From Halieaceae bacterium UBA4452 (GTDB lineage Bacteria > Pseudomonadota > Gammaproteobacteria > Pseudomonadales > Halieaceae): DNA of 64,000 nt. Within the stretch, counting starts at the first letter, position 1, and every line of letters begins with the position of its first letter. The position numbers and the translations under genes are program-made. Shown here piece by piece: positions 17,279 through 26,511 of the stretch. The notes under the pieces were generated by a model that saw nothing but the letters and a program-made list of their open reading frames with translations, had not been told where the DNA came from and ran no database searches. The DNA is taken from contig DGPA01000030.1 in assembly GCA_002389505.1 (NCBI GenBank), positions 1 through 64,000 of the forward strand, in the 5' to 3' direction.

Positions 17279-19357
17279 CTATTGGGCCGAAGGTCGATAC
17301 CGCTCAAACCACGCCAAAATATTATTCACCTTGGCGATTAAGCGCGACGGACGACTCGCGATCCCATGGGATGCACCCGGGATACGAATCATCATGGTGT
17401 CAATTTTCCGCTGCTTGAGCGCCTGGTAATATTGCTCGGTCTCACTCATCGGCGTCCGATAGTCATGTTCACCGGTCAGTAACATTGTCGGCGTGGAGAC
17501 ATTGCCCACCAACGATAAGGGTGAGCGAGCCCAATAATCTTCAGTTTCTTCCCAAGCGGGGCCATCGAACCAAAGCTTGGAAAAATACAGCGCACTGTCA
17601 GCGGTGAGTGCAAAGCTAATCCAGTTAATGACCGGCTTGGCAACAACAGCCGCTGCAAATCGATCCGTTTTACCCACTATCCATGCAGTGAGAACGCCGC
17701 CTCCCGATCCGCCCGTCACAAACAATTGCTCCGAATCTACAAAACCGCGATCGATGACGCTGTCCACTCCCGACATGAGGTCGTCATAATCATAGCCCGG
17801 GTAGGCCAAATGAATCGCATTAGCAAAAGCATCGCCGTAACTAGTGCTCCCTCGGGGATTGGTATAGAGCACCAAATAACCCTTTGCTGCAAATAGCTGT
17901 GCCTCCGCACTAAAATGAGGACCATAGGCAGCGTGGGGTCCACCGTGAATTTCAAGGATTAAGGGGTAGCGTTTTTCAGGGTCAAAACCCGGAGGGAACA
18001 TCAGCCAGCCTTGAATATCTCGTCTATCGTGACTTGACTGCCAGCTTATCGACTCGACAGTTGCCAACGTCTTGTGACCGAGCGCATCGCTGTTTAAGTC
18101 GGTAATACGCCGCGCAGGCTTATTTTGCTTCACCACCATAATATCTGCTGGCGAGTGGGCATCGCCCGCTGTAAATGCCACCACGTCCTCCCCACCAACA
18201 TGAAAGTCACCGCTGGCGTAGGGGCGCCCAAGGGTTGCCCCGCTCAGGCGCATGTCAGTCTCTGAAACCCCGCCGCGCAATGGACTCACTCCAATACGGT
18301 AGGTACCGCGATCTTGATACTGGAACCACATTTTTTGGCTGCGACTGTCCCACTGAGGATTCTCAATACTGCGATCGAATTCTCCGGACAGTTTTCGGGT
18401 CGTGCCGCTGTCGAGATCGAGCAAATACAGAGCGCTATTGTTATAGCCAACGCCTCGAGCATCGTAACCGGTATACGCTAAGTAGCGGCCGTTTGGCGAA
18501 ATACTGGGATTGGTATCTGGCCCCCAACGATCGGTATGCTGTACCACCGCTCCTGAGGTCAGCGACACCGAATAAATATCAGACTGTTCGGGTTCATAGT
18601 CCCAATCGACTACGCGATGACTGACAAAATAAATCTGATCCCCCTCGGGCGACCAATTCAAGCGACCGCTTACGTCAAAACTGCCTTGTGTCACTTGGCG
18701 AGGCGAACCGCCATCGGCGGGAATAACAAACAGCTGTTTGTGGCCTTGCTCTAGAAACCCACGCCCGTCAGATCGGTAGGTCAGCGCTTCGATTTGCTTC
18801 ACCGGATCTGCCCATGATGCACCATCAGGTTTAGCCGGCATAGAGGCCAGCGGCGCTACGCTGTCGGGAACAAACATAATGAAAGCCAACCAACGGCCAT
18901 CAGGTGACCAGGTAATATGTGTCGGTGCTTTTGCCACATTACTCACCAATGCTGTATCGCCGCTCGCCAGCCACTTGACATAAATTTGCTGTGAACCCTC
19001 AGTATCGGAGAGATACGCCACCCTATCGCCGCTGGGAGACCAACGTGGGCTGCTGTAATTGGCCCGACTTGACAGTAGCGGACGATGGAAATCACCCGAG
19101 GCATCGGTTAACCAAATGCCCTTGCGCGCTTTATCGCTCATGATGTCCATGCTATGTCGAACATAAGCAATGGTCGTCCCGTCGGGCGATACTTGGGGAT
19201 CGCGAGCGTATTCCAGTTCAAAAATATCTTCAGGTATCAGGGGGTTAATCGCTGCCTGTTGTGCGTAAGCCAGTTCGGCCAGCAACGCCCCTGCCAGCAA
19301 CATCAACGTCGATATGTGTGGGCCTAACCGGGTCACTACGTTATTCAGAATCGTCAC
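17279..19357 (-). CDS. S9 family peptidase (acylaminoacyl-peptidase/DPP-like)
   Basis: A 692-residue serine peptidase with an N-terminal signal-like segment (LMLLAGALLAELAYAQQ, about 17-33), a beta-propeller domain containing WD40-like SPDGRWLAF and SPNGRYLAYTG repeats, and a C-terminal prolyl-oligopeptidase catalytic domain. The triad is Ser551 in GGSGGG, Asp632 in TGEHDYRTP and His664 in GASHGI. It should act in the periplasm or outside, removing blocked or prolyl N-terminal units from oligopeptides. It is preceded on the same strand by AzlC/AzlD genes read the same way, about 50 bases from azlD, and converges with dinB. Exact specificity (acylaminoacyl versus dipeptidyl) cannot be read from the sequence. 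Confidence 0.9.
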   Translation of the reverse strand: MTILNNVVTRLGPHISTLMLLAGALLAELAYAQQAAINPLIPEDIFELEYARDPQVSPDGTTIAYVRHSMDIMSDKARKGIWLTDASGDFHRPLLSSRANYSSPRWSPSGDRVAYLSDTEGSQQIYVKWLASGDTALVSNVAKAPTHITWSPDGRWLAFIMFVPDSVAPLASMPAKPDGASWADPVKQIEALTYRSDGRGFLEQGHKQLFVIPADGGSPRQVTQGSFDVSGRLNWSPEGDQIYFVSHRVVDWDYEPEQSDIYSVSLTSGAVVQHTDRWGPDTNPSISPNGRYLAYTGYDARGVGYNNSALYLLDLDSGTTRKLSGEFDRSIENPQWDSRSQKMWFQYQDRGTYRIGVSPLRGGVSETDMRLSGATLGRPYASGDFHVGGEDVVAFTAGDAHSPADIMVVKQNKPARRITDLNSDALGHKTLATVESISWQSSHDRRDIQGWLMFPPGFDPEKRYPLILEIHGGPHAAYGPHFSAEAQLFAAKGYLVLYTNPRGSTSYGDAFANAIHLAYPGYDYDDLMSGVDSVIDRGFVDSEQLFVTGGSGGGVLTAWIVGKTDRFAAAVVAKPVINWISFALTADSALYFSKLWFDGPAWEETEDYWARSPLSLVGNVSTPTMLLTGEHDYRTPMSETEQYYQALKQRKIDTMMIRIPGASHGIASRPSRLIAKVNNILAWFERYRPSAQ

Positions 19358-19409
19358 CGTTTTTCTCCATGGTCAAAAATCATCACTCCCAAATACCACT
19401 CAATGGTGC

Positions 19410-19718
19410 TCACGCGAGCCAACGCAATAGCCAGAAAAGAGCCATCGCGGAGAACAACGCCAAGACATGACTGCGGGTTTTCGCGGCTATAATAGCCGCC
19501 GCCGCGAGTCCCGCGAGTTCCGGAGCGCCTAGCGCTACCTGAGCCTCTGAATCTATCAGCATTGATATGACTAGGGAACCTAGTACCGCCGGCGCAACAT
19601 ACTCTAAAAGACGCAGCGCCAGCGGCGGAAATGTCTTATCAGACAGGGTGACGAGGAATAGAGCGCGCATAGCGTACGTGCCCAGCCCCACCACAATGAT
19701 AGCGCTTAGCATTGTCAT
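19410..19718 (-). CDS. azlD: AzlD family branched-chain amino-acid exporter subunit
   Basis: A 102-residue membrane protein with three or four hydrophobic segments and the AzlD features YAMRALFLVTL and LRLLEYVAPAVLGSLV. AzlD is the small partner of AzlC in export of branched-chain amino acids or their analogues. The gene overlaps the end of azlC by four bases (19715-19718), the usual coupled arrangement. Confidence 0.85.
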   Translation of the reverse strand: MTMLSAIIVVGLGTYAMRALFLVTLSDKTFPPLALRLLEYVAPAVLGSLVISMLIDSEAQVALGAPELAGLAAAAIIAAKTRSHVLALFSAMALFWLLRWLA

Positions 19719-20401
19719 CGCCGTAAACGCTCCAGTAGTAAGCCTACCAACAAGGCAATCAGTGCCGCCGCCAAAATACCCAAGCGATTAGGCAGCTGCG
19801 CCAGTGCCACGGCGGCGACCATAGCCACTAAGGCAACGGCTAATGTTTGCCATCGGTCTATCGATACCGCGAGTAAACCGATAAACAGCACCGGTGCGGC
19901 AAAAGCCAATCCCCAGCTTTCAGGAATCACCGGACCAACAATGATGCCAATAGCAGTGAAGGTCATCCACATGGCCCAAAAGGTAGATCCGGCACTGAGG
20001 TAAAAGATTCTAAAATCATCCGAGTCTTGCCACTTCTCAATGGATGCTAGCGCGAACATTTGATCGACCAGTAGATAAGCGCCAAGCCAGCGAAACCACC
20101 GGGGCTGATTGTGAAATTGAGGTGCCAATGAGACTGAGTACAGCAAATGTCTTGCGCCAACAATGAGTGCGGCTGAGACTGCGGCGGCCACCGATGCACC
20201 CTCACCCAATAGCGTTAACAAGGTGATTTGGGCAGCTCCACCGAATATGATGGGTGACGAACTCCAACCCAGCAAACTCGGAATTCCCCATTCGGTAACG
20301 ACGACGCCAAGCATAAACGCAAAGGGTAGCGCTGGAACAAACAACGGTATCGCGCTGGTGATACCTCGCCAAACAAGCGAGCTCTTAGTGTGAGTAGACA
20401 T
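19715..20401 (-). CDS. azlC: AzlC family branched-chain amino-acid exporter subunit
   Basis: A 228-residue inner-membrane protein of the AzlC (YgaZ) family, with GITSAIPLFVPALPFAFMLG at its start (about 13-32), FGGAAQITLLTLLGEGAS and ARHLLYSVSL (about 84-93) typical of the family, and five or six membrane segments. Together with AzlD it forms a permease exporting branched-chain amino acids. It starts just after dtd on the same strand, suggesting a dtd-azlC-azlD unit. Confidence 0.88.
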   Translation of the reverse strand: MSTHTKSSLVWRGITSAIPLFVPALPFAFMLGVVVTEWGIPSLLGWSSSPIIFGGAAQITLLTLLGEGASVAAAVSAALIVGARHLLYSVSLAPQFHNQPRWFRWLGAYLLVDQMFALASIEKWQDSDDFRIFYLSAGSTFWAMWMTFTAIGIIVGPVIPESWGLAFAAPVLFIGLLAVSIDRWQTLAVALVAMVAAVALAQLPNRLGILAAALIALLVGLLLERLRR

Positions 20402-20404
20402 ACC

Positions 20405-20842
20405 CTAAACCTCGAGTAAAAACGTCACGGGACCGTCGTTAACCAGACTGACTTGCATATCGGCACCGAACACCCCCGTGGCCACCGGGCTGTGACGCTG
20501 GCGAACAGATTCTATCAGTTCGCCAAACAGGGCTTCAGCCATGGGTGGGGCCGCGGCGGTTTGAAATCCTGGCCGTGTGCCTTTGCGGGTGTCAGCCGCC
20601 AAGGTAAATTGCGACACCAGTAATAACCCACCGTCAACATCATTCACATTGAGGTTCATCCGGCCATTGCCGTCCGAAAATACCCGATACGTCACCAGCC
20701 GTTCGGTCATTCGGCTCACTGTGTCAATCGTGTCTTTGGGCTCAATAGCGACAAAAACGAGTAGCCCCGCAGCCACTTCGCCAACACACTGGCCCGCAAC
20801 CCACACCGCCGCCTCCGTCACCCGCTGAATCAGGCACTTCAT
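20405..20842 (-). CDS. dtd: D-aminoacyl-tRNA deacylase
   Basis: A D-tyrosyl/D-aminoacyl-tRNA deacylase of 145 residues, which hydrolyses D-amino acids mischarged on tRNA. The start at ATG 20842 gives the canonical KCLIQRVTEAAVWV N-terminus; an in-frame GTG at 20884 would add 14 unconserved residues. Both family motifs are intact: SQFTLAAD with the active-site region, and NDGPVTF, the Gly-cisPro motif that excludes L-amino acids. It acts in the cytoplasm as a homodimer. It ends three bases before azlC begins, on the same strand, so the three are probably cotranscribed. Confidence 0.92.
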   Translation of the reverse strand: MKCLIQRVTEAAVWVAGQCVGEVAAGLLVFVAIEPKDTIDTVSRMTERLVTYRVFSDGNGRMNLNVNDVDGGLLLVSQFTLAADTRKGTRPGFQTAAAPPMAEALFGELIESVRQRHSPVATGVFGADMQVSLVNDGPVTFLLEV

Positions 20843-20998
20843 AGAGAACAAGTGCTCATCGCACTGTAGATAGTCACTACCCACAGCGGGGTATAAAACC
20901 CAACATAGCGACGGATAACAGGGCCTGAGGTCGGCTTGGCCGTGATCCGTTGACCCGATCCGTCAGGTATTAGAGCGCTGCCAAGTCCAAAAAAACGG

Positions 20999-22360
20999 CT
21001 AGTCTTCAACGTCATGGCTATTGACTATTGGCTGTGACTTCATGCTGTGCGCCTGAGCCCGACTGAGCCACCCCCGAGCAACACCCACAAATCGCTGCAA
21101 TTGCATCAGAATCGCTCTATCCAATTGCTCAACCGACTCATCGCCGCCCGCTTTACGCACAAGCTCAACGATCTCTGCCTCGTATCCCGACCCGACCCAT
21201 TCAAAGGCGGCATCGCTCACATATCGATAGGGCACGTAAGTGGCTAAGGCGTGATCTAAGTGGCCGGCAGCTTCGACACTCTCCCGAGTGAGTTGCCGCT
21301 CAATAGCCGCCGGGGGCAGTGGTCGTACTTGTCGTGGGGACAGTGCCGCCTCCTCGATCCATGCCGCCCAAGGCGCACTGCTCATATCCCCACGCTGGAT
21401 CGCCGCCAGTCGTTGATATTGATAAGATTCGAGGACGCCGTGGCGGTTCGATACCCGCTGAATAGCAGCGTCCGTCTCGCCATTCACCACCATCCATAAT
21501 GCCGCTACTGTCGATATACCCGGGAGCGGTATCGCATGGTAAGGCTGAGTGAGGTCCCCTATATAATGCAGCGCCCAGCCCATAAACCGCCAACCCCAAT
21601 AGTCGTGACCCGTTTTAAAGGCCACTTGAGCCAGGCGATCATACAGTGCGATTCGCCATACCGGGTAGGTGCGCAACAATCCAGGTTGCGCCGTTCTTGT
21701 TAGCCAATCAAGGTGGTAAAAGCCCATGTGAAACGGCGCCTGTGAGCCATACGATAAGTTCGGATTACCAAACGATTGATCACCAAAACCGTATTCAGCA
21801 CCAAAGACCGTACCGTTGTTGGCAAACAAACCCACATCCATTCCCATATCGGGCTCATCGCTCGCGGTCGCCAGCACCTGAGCCGGGCTCACGCGGTCTG
21901 TATCTTGCAAGAGTAGGTAACGGGTGCGTGCGTGAGACTCGCCCGGGTCTAGAAAGCTCAATTCAGCCCAGCCGACACTATCAGGATGGTCTGGCGAGGG
22001 CCTCTCAGCAAGCAGTATTTGTCGATACGGCTCATAGGATAATGTGGGATTAATGCGAATAGCGCGCACAAACGCTTCGGTTAGATCAGGTTTATCCCCG
22101 GTAAACGTCAAGGACGCCGGAGTTAACGCATGACTGTGTCCATGCTCCTCAGACCACCGCTCATGCTCGGCGAGCGCTTGAGTGATCGCGTGGAACTGTC
22201 CGTTAACAAAATCTGCCAGCGGTTCTGGCGCCAACGTTTTTTCCTGTAATGCGTCATCTGCACTCAGCAGAGGCCAAGCAAGATTGGCATGGTCTGACCA
22301 CGCGTAAAGCTGATGACTGACCAAGAGTAATCCAAAGCAGAGATAATGAAGCCAGCGCAT
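20999..22360 (-). CDS. Secreted zinc-dependent phospholipase C/P1 nuclease-like protein
   Basis: A 453-residue protein from ATG 22360; an in-frame upstream start at 22471 would place 37 extra residues before the signal peptide. Residues 1-20 are a signal peptide ending LYA, so the mature enzyme begins with Trp21, as in Bacillus cereus phospholipase C where Trp1 is a zinc ligand. The rest of the zinc set is recognisable: D175 (GMDVG), H216 (FYHLDW), H265-x3-D269-x5-H275 in HYIGDLTQPYH, and H307-x3-E311 in RHGVLE. The spacing H-D-H and H-E is identical to PLC H118/D122/H128 and H142/E146. It is about 200 residues longer than PLC, with an insertion after the N-terminus. Phospholipid or nucleic-acid hydrolysis outside the cytoplasm is inferred. 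Confidence 0.78.
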   Translation of the reverse strand: MRWLHYLCFGLLLVSHQLYAWSDHANLAWPLLSADDALQEKTLAPEPLADFVNGQFHAITQALAEHERWSEEHGHSHALTPASLTFTGDKPDLTEAFVRAIRINPTLSYEPYRQILLAERPSPDHPDSVGWAELSFLDPGESHARTRYLLLQDTDRVSPAQVLATASDEPDMGMDVGLFANNGTVFGAEYGFGDQSFGNPNLSYGSQAPFHMGFYHLDWLTRTAQPGLLRTYPVWRIALYDRLAQVAFKTGHDYWGWRFMGWALHYIGDLTQPYHAIPLPGISTVAALWMVVNGETDAAIQRVSNRHGVLESYQYQRLAAIQRGDMSSAPWAAWIEEAALSPRQVRPLPPAAIERQLTRESVEAAGHLDHALATYVPYRYVSDAAFEWVGSGYEAEIVELVRKAGGDESVEQLDRAILMQLQRFVGVARGWLSRAQAHSMKSQPIVNSHDVED

Positions 22361-22600
22361 AATTGACAGTCCTGTTAGTGGTCGATCATCCGGCGGCAAT
22401 GATGACACACGCGCTAATCGAGCAGCTACCATAGAGGATTTTTGCGGTTTTTTCACACATAGCACGTGCATTTATCTCGGGCCGTCTTTCCCCGTTCGCA
22501 GGTTCAGCCTACACTGATGCATTAACGGGTTCGATACGCGGCGTGCAGCAAGCTTGACCCGCGTTTTATTGACAGAGATCGATTTCAAGAGAGTCAGATT

Positions 22601-22993
22601 ATGAAAGCCTTATCCATCATGTTACTCGCCACGCTACTCATGAGCTGTGATGCCAAGGTAGTCGATAAACCAGCGCAAATACTGGCGCTTGGCGCTGTTA
22701 ATAATGGCGCGCTGCTCATCGATGTGCGTTCCATCGAAGAAGTAAAAGAAGGCAGCTTAGAGCAGGCGCTTCATATTCCACATGATCAAATCGTGGCCCA
22801 GCTCGACGCCTTAGGCGTTGACAAGGCAGATCCCATTGTTCTCTTCTGCCGAAGCGGGAATCGATCAGGGTTGGCGCAAGCAGCCCTGCTTAATGCCGGC
22901 TTTAGCGCCGTTATTAATGGTGGCGGCTATGAAGATCTCAAGGCCCTGCGCTCAACGATGACCGTCGAGCCACCGAGTCAGTCAGACAGCTGA
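22601..22993 (+). CDS. Rhodanese-domain lipoprotein
   Basis: A 130-residue single rhodanese domain with an N-terminal lipoprotein signal, lipobox LLMSC with Cys16. The active-site loop is FCRSGNRSG with Cys83, the persulfide-carrying residue. DVRSIEEVKEGSLEQALHIPH (within about 41-61) is the family N-terminal motif. It should be membrane-anchored and periplasmic, where it may handle sulfane sulfur or detect redox state; the family (PspE/GlpE-like) is broad. It is followed 24 bases downstream by a DMT transporter gene on the same strand. Confidence 0.88.
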   Translation: MKALSIMLLATLLMSCDAKVVDKPAQILALGAVNNGALLIDVRSIEEVKEGSLEQALHIPHDQIVAQLDALGVDKADPIVLFCRSGNRSGLAQAALLNAGFSAVINGGGYEDLKALRSTMTVEPPSQSDS

Positions 22994-23017
22994 ACCAGCA
23001 AAGCCAACCGCTTACTG

Positions 23018-23911
23018 ATGATGTTGCTGACTCTGGACCCTGAACGTAAAGCCATCGTATTCGGACTCGCTGCCGTCGGGCTGTGGAGTACGGTGGCCAC
23101 CGCATTTACCCTCAGTCTGCAATTTGTCTCACCCCTCGTTCTCGTGACGCTGGCTTCAGCCGCTTCTTGGCTACTGTTCGCCCTGATCATTACCGCAACG
23201 AGGCAATGGTCAAGACTGCTCGATGCGACCCCAAGAGACTGCTGGATTGCCCTAGCCATCGGTACGCTAAATCCCGGGCTCTATTACACGCTACTCTTTG
23301 AAGCCTATGCACGTCTGCCCGCACAAGAGGCCATGGCACTCAATTACACCTGGGCGCTCACGCTACCCCTGCTCGCAGCCCCGCTGTTAAAACAGGCCCT
23401 CCAACGTCGCGACATCATCGCCGCCTTGATCAGTTATGTCGGGGTGTTTGTTATTGCCACCCATGGTGAGCCCTGGACACTGACCTTGAATGAACCCACG
23501 GGTATTGCGCTAGCCATGGGTAGCACCTTAATTTGGGGTTTGTGCTGGATAGCCAATACGCAACACGCTCTTAATCCTGTCCATGCACTGTTTTTAAATT
23601 TTAGTGCGGCGACACCCATGCTTTTTGTCGTTGTCTATCTGAGCGATGGCTTCCAAGATATACCCCTTGGAGGGTTACTGGGGGGGCTCTACGTTGGGAT
23701 TTTCGAAATGGGGATCAGCTTTATTTTTTGGCTAAACGCCATGCGACTCACCCGCAGCACCGCCAACATCTCTACGCTCATATTCCTGTCGCCGCCGATC
23801 TCTCTGGTGCTTATTTGGCTGGTATTAGGGGAACCCATCGAGCTATTTACCCTGACTGGCCTGAGTTTTATTCTGCTCGGTCTATTTTGGCAGCACCGCA
23901 GCAGATCTTAG
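23018..23911 (+). CDS. DMT superfamily (EamA) transporter
   Basis: A 297-residue inner-membrane protein with ten predicted membrane segments in two EamA repeats; the second repeat ends LGEPIELFTLTGLSFILLG, characteristic of EamA proteins. The first repeat carries FALIITATRQW and the LNYTWALTLPLLAAPLLK segment. Members export amino acids, metabolites or drugs. It probably forms a unit with the rhodanese lipoprotein gene upstream and converges with modC. The substrate is unknown. Confidence 0.87.
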   Translation: MMLLTLDPERKAIVFGLAAVGLWSTVATAFTLSLQFVSPLVLVTLASAASWLLFALIITATRQWSRLLDATPRDCWIALAIGTLNPGLYYTLLFEAYARLPAQEAMALNYTWALTLPLLAAPLLKQALQRRDIIAALISYVGVFVIATHGEPWTLTLNEPTGIALAMGSTLIWGLCWIANTQHALNPVHALFLNFSAATPMLFVVVYLSDGFQDIPLGGLLGGLYVGIFEMGISFIFWLNAMRLTRSTANISTLIFLSPPISLVLIWLVLGEPIELFTLTGLSFILLGLFWQHRSRS

Positions 23912-23949
23912 CGATATAGTCTTCAAACAGTGACAACGGAGCGAGCTCG

Positions 23950-25032
23950 TCAGTAGGCATCTACCGATGCCGCTTTAATCAATAAATAAACGGACTGCCC
24001 CACTACCAGGGATAGCTCTGACAACGACGCTCGAGTTAAACGGACTCGAATGGTTTGCTGCCCTACCGTCGCCAACAGTTGCGCATGGGCGTCGGCACCC
24101 TCCTCAATCATTGTTATCCTGGCGGGCAGAATATTGCGAATAGATAACCCCCGGGGTTTCTCCGTCGCCACCGCCACATCCCGAGCATGAACTCTAAGTT
24201 TGATCCGCGCTCCCACGTTGCCCACTCTACCCGGCACCGACAGAGGGATCCCCTCGACCAGTAGTCGCGTGAGTTGAAAAGCGTCATCAAAATGATCCAC
24301 CTGCGCGTCCAGTACTGCGCCTGCTTCCTGAAGCGATGACATTTCAAGGAGATCCAATCGACTCATCAAGCGCGGCGTATTATCAAAGGCAACGGCTTGC
24401 CCCTTGCGCAACAAGAGTAGCTGATCTGACAGAACCGCAAGCTCATCTGCCGAGTGAGACACCATGATAATTGGCAGGTGAAACTGCTCATTAATTCGTC
24501 GAAGCAGCGGTATCAATTCAGCTTTATGCTGCCTGTCAATGGCACTTAAGGGCTCATCCATTAGCAGTAATGCTGGCGCAGTCAGCAAGGCACGTGCAAT
24601 GGCGACCCGTTGCTGCTCGCCACCAGACAGGGTAGCGGGCCTTCTTGTCAGCAAAGGCGTCAGCTGCAGGCCGTCTACAATATCAGTAAGGCTCGGCATC
24701 GCTGTCACCGCTTTCACACGTTTCATGGCGAAGTGTAAATTGCCCATGACCGTTAAATGGCTAAATAATCGAGGCTCCTGAAAAACATAGGCGAGCTGCC
24801 GCTGATGGGGGGGTACAAAATGATGACGGCTACTGGCCTGCCAGCACTGCTCGCCCAAAGTGAGGGTGCCACTCGCATTGCACTCAAGCCCGGCAATAAC
24901 GCGTAACAAAGAGCTTTTGCCTGCACCGCTGTGTCCGTAAACGCCGACAATACCCTGCAGCTGAATGTTTTGCTGGAGTGCCAAGACAAACTCACCCTTA
25001 CGTAAATGGATATCTATGCTCAGCTCAGTCAT
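23950..25032 (-). CDS. modC: Molybdate ABC transporter ATP-binding protein
   Basis: A 360-residue ABC ATPase with Walker A GHSGAGKSSLL (33-43), Q-loop AYVFQEPRLFSHL, signature LSGGEQQRVAIARALL (about 136-151) and Walker B LLLMDEPLS. The C-terminal Mop/TOBE domain (about 290-355, KLRVHARDVAVATEKPRG onward) is what separates ModC from other importers. It powers uptake of molybdate with ModB and ModA. Its start overlaps modB by eight bases. It is the last gene of the nupC-modA-modB-modC run. I do not see a ModE-binding palindrome. Confidence 0.93.
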   Translation of the reverse strand: MTELSIDIHLRKGEFVLALQQNIQLQGIVGVYGHSGAGKSSLLRVIAGLECNASGTLTLGEQCWQASSRHHFVPPHQRQLAYVFQEPRLFSHLTVMGNLHFAMKRVKAVTAMPSLTDIVDGLQLTPLLTRRPATLSGGEQQRVAIARALLTAPALLLMDEPLSAIDRQHKAELIPLLRRINEQFHLPIIMVSHSADELAVLSDQLLLLRKGQAVAFDNTPRLMSRLDLLEMSSLQEAGAVLDAQVDHFDDAFQLTRLLVEGIPLSVPGRVGNVGARIKLRVHARDVAVATEKPRGLSIRNILPARITMIEEGADAHAQLLATVGQQTIRVRLTRASLSELSLVVGQSVYLLIKAASVDAY

Positions 25033-25714
25033 GGCTTACAGGGTCTCTAGAGAGCAGCGAAAAATACCGATTTACCCCGTAAGTGAGGGCCAGTACTAGA
25101 AAGGAAAAGCCTATTAATACCAGTGATAATCGATGGGCAGCACCGTAATTGAGAGTTTCCACCGCCTCGTAAATAGCGATGGAAACAACGCGCGTTTCCC
25201 CTGGAATATTTCCCCCTATCATAAGCACGACACCAAATTCACCCACCGTGTGAGCAAAAGTGAGAATGCCGGCGGTCAAATATCCTCGACGCGATAGAGG
25301 CAGTACCAGGTGAATAAAACGATCCATCGGTGAGGCTCCGAGAGTTGCACCCGCCTCCAACAGCTGATTATCAACGCCTCGGAACGAGGCTTGAAGCGGT
25401 TGTACTGCAAAGGGTAAAGAATAAAAAATAGACGCAACGACCAAGCCCATAAAGCTAAAGGTGAGCTGCTCACCAGTAAGCTCTAACCACCACTGACCCA
25501 GCGCGCCTTGGGGACTCAGAAATAACAGCAGGTAAAATCCCATAACGGTGGGTGGTAACACCAGAGGCATGGCCACCAAAGCATCGAGTGCGGTCGCCCA
25601 ACGCGAGCGCGTGGTCGCCAACCACCAAGCAATAGGCGTCGCCATAAATAGCAGTAGCACCGTCGTTAGTGCAGCCAGTTTGGCGGTCAGCCAGAGTGAC
25701 GGCCAATCATTCAT
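25025..25714 (-). CDS. modB: Molybdate ABC transporter permease
   Basis: A 229-residue inner-membrane permease with five or six spans and the coupling segment EAGATLGASPMDRFIHLVLPLS (in part about 145-166), which docks on ModC. LPPTVMGFYLLLFL and HTVGEFGVVLMIGGNIPGET are standard ModB motifs. The start is set at ATG 25714, which overlaps the stop of modA (TATGAATGA); an upstream in-frame start at 25756 would extend it 14 residues into modA. Confidence 0.93.
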   Translation of the reverse strand: MNDWPSLWLTAKLAALTTVLLLFMATPIAWWLATTRSRWATALDALVAMPLVLPPTVMGFYLLLFLSPQGALGQWWLELTGEQLTFSFMGLVVASIFYSLPFAVQPLQASFRGVDNQLLEAGATLGASPMDRFIHLVLPLSRRGYLTAGILTFAHTVGEFGVVLMIGGNIPGETRVVSIAIYEAVETLNYGAAHRLSLVLIGFSFLVLALTYGVNRYFSLLSRDPVSHD

Positions 25715-26498
25715 AGCCATTGGCCTTGGGTGGCAAGCCGTAGCCCGCTGTTTCAATCATCAAACGCCCTGCATCACTACTCACATAACGGTGAAAGGCA
25801 CGAGCGGCGGCATTGTTACTCCCATGACGGGTGATAATAGTGGCTTGCACTATCGGCGGGTGATCGGAGGCTGGAATAAGCAGGTACTCACGAGGAGCGA
25901 TCTCGTACTGAAGCAGTTGAGCATAAGCAACCAATCCCGCCTGTGCATTGCCTGAAGCGACAAGCGAGAAAGCGCTACTGACATTCTCGCCAAAGACAAG
26001 CTTACTGACCGGTTTGTGCCCACCCTTGACGTTAATAAGCGCTTTGGCTGCGACACCATAGGGGGCAAGGGTTGGATTCGCCAACGCTATAATACTGCCC
26101 TCTGTCCTGAGCAATTCCACTAGCGGCGGCACCGGGTATTTTTTTCGCACCCAGTACGCGAGCCGACCGTGGGCATAAATAAATAGGGAGTCGGAATCAG
26201 CGTACCCTTCATCTGCCAGACGTGCCGGCCGAGAGCGGTCCGCAGCCATGAATACATCAAAGGGAGCTCCTCGAGTAATTTGCGCATAGAGCAATCCCGT
26301 GGCGCCAGTAGCGAGTTCAATCGTATGACCACTACGTGCAGAAAACTCGGCCGCTAACGCTTGCGCTGTGGCTGAGAAATTCGCTGCGACAGCGATCCGT
26401 GCAGTGGCAGACTGAACGGCCGCACTGTGGAATGCAATGATCAGCATGAGAAGGCACAACCCACGCTGCTTCGTCGCCTGCCCCGCTAATATTTGCAC
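25707..26498 (-). CDS. modA: Molybdate-binding periplasmic protein
   Basis: A 263-residue periplasmic binding protein. The start chosen is GTG 26498, which has AGGGAG five bases upstream and gives a signal peptide ending near AVQSATA; an ATG at 26528 would lie inside nupC. The mature part begins RIAVAANFSATAQALAAEF and continues with the oxyanion-binding GATGLLYAQI and GAPFDVFMAADRSRP, standard for ModA. It delivers molybdate (or tungstate) to ModBC. It directly follows nupC and overlaps modB. Confidence 0.92.
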   Translation of the reverse strand: MQILAGQATKQRGLCLLMLIIAFHSAAVQSATARIAVAANFSATAQALAAEFSARSGHTIELATGATGLLYAQITRGAPFDVFMAADRSRPARLADEGYADSDSLFIYAHGRLAYWVRKKYPVPPLVELLRTEGSIIALANPTLAPYGVAAKALINVKGGHKPVSKLVFGENVSSAFSLVASGNAQAGLVAYAQLLQYEIAPREYLLIPASDHPPIVQATIITRHGSNNAAARAFHRYVSSDAGRLMIETAGYGLPPKANGYE

Positions 26499-26511
26499 AC
26501 AGTCTCCCTGC

